From Meghimatium bilineatum (lineage: Eukaryota; Mollusca; Gastropoda; Stylommatophora; Philomycidae): a stretch of 64,000 nucleotides of DNA. The stretch is from assembly GCA_034231615.1 (NCBI GenBank), contig CM067298.1, positions 65,739,591 to 65,803,590 on the forward strand, in the 5' to 3' direction. Within the stretch, counting starts at the first letter, position 1. Each line of letters opens with the position of its first letter. Below are positions 58,703 through 64,000 of the stretch, in pieces. The position numbers were made by a program, and so were the translations under genes. The notes beneath the pieces were generated by a model that worked only from the letters and a program-made list of their open reading frames with translations, was not told the DNA's origin and ran no database searches.

Positions 58703-58828
58703 TCCTGATATTACATAGTAAAATAAAGTAACTCATAGCATTTATTAATGCCGTAGGGGTATGAGATGTTAGCGATCTCACATTTCAGTGGCTCTGCACA
58801 TGAGGGCTGTAGCCATCTCCTGATATTA
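58703..58828 (-). mobile_element. SINE S1, 5'-truncated copy with 11-bp TSD
   Basis: The body 58,714-58,817 holds only the 3' third of S1 (gccgtaggggtatgagatgt, gatctcacatttcagtggct). Perfect flanks tcctgatatta at 58,703-58,713 and 58,818-58,828 prove it inserted already truncated, as target-primed LINE machinery often produces. Confidence 0.85.
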
Positions 58829-58999
58829 TATTGAGTGATGTATGAATCTACAATGGATGCTACGGATATTCTATTGATCAAAACGGTGTGTACATTTGTA
58901 TTCTTGTGTTTCTACTATATTTTTATTTTATTTTACACATTATAAATATTAAACTATTCTAAAATGATTTTACATTGTAACATTCGATATATAATTTTC

Positions 59000-59340
59000 A
59001 TCAGGTGCTGTGCCCAATGGAATATGCGATAATGGTCTCTACGATTCTTCACAGTATCTTTTATGAGAATCGTTGTTGAACTTTTTTCCATGCCACATTA
59101 TCAGACTATCTAATATTTTCTCACGTTGTAGTCCTAAATCTCTCTTGCCTTATATTTTAACCGTTGTAACTATGTTTTCCAGACCTATCTGTTTCATAGT
59201 GTGTCAAACAATAAAAATTGTCTCTTTCTCATATTATCAAGAAACCAATGTCTGGCATTCTACTTTTTCAGCTCCTCTTCATTAGTATTTTTAGCAGCCC
59301 ATGATATGCTCAGCATTCTTCTATAGAACCATATCTCTTT
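59000..59340 (-). mobile_element. LINE-A 3' end, old diverged copy
   Basis: Landmarks caggtgc.gtgcc, tctaatattttctcacgttg, actatgtttt.cagacct and gctcagcattcttctatag parallel the LINE-A tail at 44,980-45,320. Frames are destroyed. Confidence 0.75.
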
Positions 59341-60382
59341 TTCCACGAATGCACAGATTTATAGCATGAATAGAAAAAAACGAAAATTAGATCTTAGTCT
59401 CTCCATTCACCTTACGACAGTGAATTAGACATATAAGGTGGTCAAATTGTAAATTCTTGTGTCTAGCGGGAATTGAATCAGTCCGTTCAACGGCACCAAA
59501 TCGCCTAGCAACTTTCGTATACGGGTTTTTCCGTACTTGACTAACCGCATCTCCTTTACTCTGGTCAAATTGTACATGGTGTTACACTACAATAAAATGG
59601 AACCAGAATTCCACACCAGTCACCAGACGGGGAATCCGTTAGTTTCATCTTCAAAACCTGATAAAACAATAACAAATTTATGTTTCAGTTTGGTTTTAAA
59701 GTTAATTCTGTACTCACACAATAGAGTTGGTGTGGTACCATAGCACAGAGGTCAGTTTTTTTTGTCTCACCTAGTAGTTATGATGTGGTACAAATTTTTA
59801 ACTGCTCAAGCTTCTGTCTCATCAGCGCTCAAATGGAATATTTTAAAAGAATCGTAGCAATTAAGGTGCATTATCAGGACTTTAATTTTATATCTTAGTC
59901 GGAATAATTAAAAGATTAGAAATGGAAGTGAGAATAAGTGATAGTAAGAGAGAGAGAGAAAGTAAAGTCAGTTCCGATTAGAACTGTAGTCATATCACCA
60001 TGATATAACTACCGTACTAAATACATTTGCGCAGTGCTTGGTCCTTTATAGCCACCATGTACGTAAAACTATTGGAGAGGAGAGTGTAACCTTCACTTGG
60101 ACTACAACGAGTATGAATATAAACATTATGGGTTTTTTTTCGTTCTCAAACTTCCACTGAATCTTTCATATAGCAGGACAATGGGCACTACTAGACTTCC
60201 ATGCCTTCTCAGAGACTGCCTGGGAGTATTCAGATAAGTACAAGTAGAATGTATTCGTCAACAGTCGCTGGAAGTCGTTGGGACGTCTCCTGTGCCAAGT
60301 CTTTTTGATATTTTGAGCTCGAATAGAGCATATTCTACCACTTATATGGAACGGGCAGAACAATAGACTGCACTCTATCTAT
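59341..60382. other. Unassigned DNA
   Basis: A short (AG)n patch at 59,948-59,960. No recognisable gene. Confidence 0.4.
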
Positions 60383-60640
60383 TCCCTAATACCTTTATTG
60401 CCTTTCAGCGACAGGGGTAGAAGAGTTTTCTTGAGATTGCCTTCGTGTGTGCTGAGTATATTGTGGAATTTGTCGCCTCTTTTATTTTGGTAGTCCATAG
60501 TTTTCGTGGTCAGCATTTAGGTCTGCTTTCACTGTATATGTGTAGCGTAGCCTGCTGTGGTATACTGTCTGATGGTAGTCTGCTGATGTGTGCAAACTAT
60601 TTGATCTGTTGACTCTTAATATATTCCAAGATTGGAATGG
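60383..60640. repeat. Dispersed repeat D2, independent copy
   Basis: Collinear with 10,673-10,905 but clearly diverged, which defines D2 as a family rather than part of the local duplication. Confidence 0.7.
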
Positions 60641-60649
60641 TGCACTGAC

Positions 60650-60755
60650 ATATTGAACACATAGACCGCGTCGAAACGTCGATTTGTGTGTGTCATTATG
60701 TGTGTTATCTAGTATCAGCAAAACTCTATTACCCTTTTCCTGGATCTACCTACTG
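60650..60755 (+). repeat. Dispersed repeat D3 following D2
   Basis: cgaaacgtcgatttgtgtgt, cattatgtgtgttat and gcaaaactctattacc. It directly follows D2 here, so the two may be parts of one element. Confidence 0.6.
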
Positions 60756-63499
60756 ACAAATTGAACTCTTTATGAGAAACTGCACGATCAAACAAAAATA
60801 ATGATAGTGATTATTTCCATGTCTAGATTAAAAAAGCTGGGTTTGAAATTTAGCGTCGACAGAAATTAACATAATTATGGACTGAAAAAATTGGCTATCT
60901 ACCAACAGAAAATTATAATCGTCAGTTGTCGTATAAATACGGATTAATTAGATGAGAGATCACATCTAGACCATTCTTGGGTGCAACAGTGATGGTCTGA
61001 CGACTAAGTACCATAGTTTCATGTCATAATGACTTAGGAATGATATTCAGCAAGCATAAATATACAGGGGAAGGGTTCAAATGTTAATAAAATTGTATAT
61101 CTAACATTATAAGCTAATGGTAAACATCCCTTCCTACCAGACACCTTGCAATAAACTCTGTTGGAAATATAGTGTCCTTCCCAATAAGGTGTGCAAGCGA
61201 AGAGTAAAGCTTTTTTTCTATAGATGAAGGTGGATTCCTCTTGTAAAAATCGTATAAACTGCAATAAATCACCAAAATGTCATAAATATCCGACAAGCTG
61301 AAAATATAGGGCTGTGATAACACAAGGCAAATAGTAATAATATTGTAAATACTCGTACGTACATTTTTAACATTTCAAGTTGAACTTGAAATATTTTTTA
61401 AATCACCAACGGCTTCTAGGTCGATCCAGCCTTTAAAAAATGGGCACCAGATCTTCTGAGAATAAAAAGACGGCGGACTTTATGCTGACCCCTTCATCCC
61501 CATGTATGTCACTGAAAGACGGTGTCTTATACCGTATTCCCCAATACGCCTCAGGGACGAGATAATGGGAAAACTACTTGTTTATATTTTGTTTATAAGT
61601 TGGTTTTCGCCCAGATGAATGATTTTTAAATTGATACTTTGTCTGTTTTTGTGCTTCGTTGTTAGTATATTGTTGTTACCATTTATCGGATCTTAATTTG
61701 CCTGTTTTTATCCATACTCAGATAAGCGATCATGATAATATTAATTGAAATACTCGTACATTTTATGCATGCATTTTTTTCGAACTGATGAAGGCGTTTT
61801 ATTTGAAACGTCGTCTGTCTTTGAGTTCCGTTGATAGTATGTTTTCGCTATTATTGATAACACTATAATTTGTCTACTTACGTTAATACTAGTATAAACA
61901 ATCATGGAGACGGGCTAATGCTAGTCATTTCCCACAGAGTGTTGTTTTTCATTCTCTTTTACACTCTTCGATATCATGAAATGTTAAACAGTAAGAGACG
62001 TATTGCGACAGTCTGACATTTAACATTCTAGCCGCTTGTGTGGGAAGGTTTGTCAGTGTATGCAGAATGCTACTCGTACATTTATAATTTTATGTCTTTC
62101 GCTATCTCTGTGACTAATCGTCATTCTCGGATGCGTAAAACCATTAATTTTGACTGATCCGACTGTTCAGATTTGTTTACTTGGCCACTTTATGTATGGT
62201 TTGTGTAAATAATCAGTGAAAAACATTGATATGTCATAGATTAGTTAACTAGCGTGTTCAGCGCCCAAGAATATAGAAAAATGCGAGGATTAATACAATG
62301 ACAACCTAATTTAAAAACAAGTATATGCTCAAATGATGCCTCCCTTTATCGCATATCATCCATTTGTGATCTGAACCTGTCTCAAATCTGCACGTCACTG
62401 ATTGAGAGAATGCACCTACTCTCGTCGGGCACATAATTGTGGGCGTTGTTGTGTTTCATTTATTTGTTCTTGTTGACAATTATATAACAATTTTATTTGT
62501 TTTATATTCTACTTTAGATCCTAACATGTTTTCGATACAATACTGGTAGATGGGGCGACATTTTATTTTTGCGGAAAGCGAAACGAAATAAATGATATGG
62601 GGTATGCAAGTCTTTGTTCTTCGTAGTTTATTTTAACGATTATTTATTTTAGCTATAATTGTCCATCAGTGGGTGGAGGTGTATTTATTTATTTAGGTAA
62701 AGACTGGACAATGGGATATTTATTTAGGATGGTTGTATGGGTGAGAAAAGACTTATTCTAAATTAGAAAGTATCGCTCAGCTTCTTAACTTTCTAATTTA
62801 CAGGATAACCTTATGGTCTTCTATGACACGTGTCTTTTACATAACGGTGTCTTCACTGTCACTATGTAAGCATTTCGGCTCTGTGCAATTTCTCCTGCAT
62901 TTTTTTAATGCCTTATTTGCAAGGTCCGAGCTATCATAAGCCCATCGAATTCCTGGAAGCCTCTTGTTTTGTGATGTTGTTATTCTTGTTGTCGACATCT
63001 AATTGCTACTGAATTGATCTACTCTTGTCATCTCAATGTCATTCTTTAAAACGTCCAGGTCTTCTCACGTTAACTAAGACATAACTTTGTAAGGATGTTT
63101 GTAGAGGTATTTTATGGCAGTTGAGAGAGAAGAGTGGTCAATAAGGTGGTGTTTTTCTGTGTCCTGGAATATTTCACTACACAAATAATGTTTCCAGTGT
63201 GTCATATGTCCAAAGTTTTAAGCTTGCATTAGTTTGATACTTTGTTTTAGGGTGTCAATCTGCGTCACTCTGCTGCTTTTTATCTCACCCACATCTTACC
63301 TGGTCAAGAAGAGGCATAAAATTATAGCAATACTGATTTTTTATTTGTATTGTTACAGGTTATTAAGAAAGATCGGAGTAGAATTGTGTGTCCCATCGCA
63401 AGGGTCAAAGCGACCTTCAGCATCCATGAAGTCGAATATGTCAGATAGAAGTAGATAAATATAAAATAGATAAATATCACAGTCAAGTTGTAAACCTTG
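60756..63499. other. Unassigned AT-rich DNA with weak relics
   Basis: At 61,418-61,500 the words gtcgatccagcctt and tgggcaccagat recall the conserved centre of SINE S1. At 61,788-61,860 an actgatgaaggcg ... tgaaacgtcg phrase recalls D3. A perfect 11-bp inverted pair (aaattagaaag and ctttctaattt) lies at 62,760-62,801. No gene recognised. Confidence 0.4.
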
Positions 63500-63560
63500 A
63501 AAAATCTGATTCTTTTCTCTGGACTACAACCTGCCAATCAGCAGGAGTCTGATACTGTGT
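63500..63560 (+). mobile_element. SINE S2 fragment
   Basis: ttcttttctctggactacaa and aatcagcaggagt match the region near the S2 3' end, here in plus orientation. Only about 45 bases. Confidence 0.5.
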
Positions 63561-63745
63561 TTCTGGTTATTTTTCCTTTTCGTGTCTATCACTCTCAGTT
63601 CTTCCGCATTAGTCGATTCCACTAATGAAATTGCGTAAATGCATTAAAAAGCTATTGCGAAATGTACCAGCTTAATGAAGATGTAAAATAATAACTTTCA
63701 CATCAATATTTCAGCATAAGCAACTTTGTAACTTTATGGTAGATA

Positions 63746-64000
63746 GTATGTGCATCTACACCTCCACTCTGGTAGTTAGTTTAAGCAGTATGTGCATCTA
63801 CACCTCCACTCTGGTAGTTAGTTTAAATAGTATGTGTATCAACACCTCCACTCTGGTAGTTAGTTTAAATAGTATGTGTATCAACACCTCCACTCTGGTA
63901 GTTAGTTTAAGCAGGATGTGCATCTACACCTCCACTCTGGTAGTTAGTTTAAGCAGTATGTGTATCAACACCTCCACTCTGGTAGTTAGTTTAAATAGTA
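63746..64000. repeat. 42-bp minisatellite running off the window end
   Basis: About six units of 42 bp containing cacctccactctggtagtta and gtttaa. Two unit types differ together at three sites (gtgcatct with gcag, and gtgtatca with atag). The array continues beyond 64,000. Confidence 0.95.

Overview
The window is gene-poor, AT-rich animal DNA made almost entirely of decayed retrotransposons, short non-autonomous elements and tandem repeats. I recognise no intact host protein gene, rRNA, functional tRNA gene or CRISPR array. Three things point to a metazoan: several non-LTR retrotransposon (LINE) families, tRNA-derived SINEs and hAT-like MITEs. The LINE protein styles (a jockey-like element with AP endonuclease, RT and RNase H; a LINE ending in a C2H2 finger) look to me like those common in lophotrochozoans, perhaps a mollusc. 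That placement is an impression from memory, not something the sequence proves.

Layout. 1-3,900: short repeats, one small hAT-like MITE and a LINE scrap. 3,902-19,804 and 19,905-31,390: two nearly identical collinear copies of one region on either side of a 100-N gap. Each copy holds, in order, a tRNA-SINE, a small MITE, a LINE-A 3' end, a second MITE, an internally deleted jockey-like LINE-B, a dispersed repeat, a minisatellite, LINE-C, LINE-D and a (TA)n tract. The first copy carries 3.8 kb that the second lacks. The duplication begins exactly at the first base after the gap, and the left copy ends exactly at the gap. The simplest reading is two overlapping contigs (probably two haplotypes) that were not merged, rather than a real tandem duplication.

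31,400-43,500: SINEs S1 and S2, a MITE with terminal inverted repeats of about 95 bp, several LINE tails (F, G, H, J) and tandem arrays of 23, 54, 50 and 98 bp. 44,955-46,992: the best RT reading frame in the window (350 codons, YADD present) plus a second truncated copy of the same LINE-A with an 11-bp target-site duplication. 47,150-48,690: 18-bp and 33-bp arrays. 48,800-51,360: a second tRNA-derived SINE family (S3), two S2 copies and a zinc-finger-tailed LINE-I. 52,200-56,730: the longest LINE-B copy, broken by stops and frameshifts, with YADN in place of YADD. 56,730-64,000: a long (TA)n tract, relics of the same families, and a 42-bp array running off the window end.

The elements relate to one another. 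LINE-A, LINE-B and LINE-F end in different simple tails ((GAT)n, (GAA)n and (TTGA)n), and SINE S2 ends like LINE-B, which suggests it borrowed that element's machinery. Every LINE copy seen is inactivated. The most useful results are the probable false duplication, the TSD-delimited small elements, the LINE-B/S2 tail match, and two modest open frames (33,319-33,564 and 42,519-42,779) that repeats do not explain.
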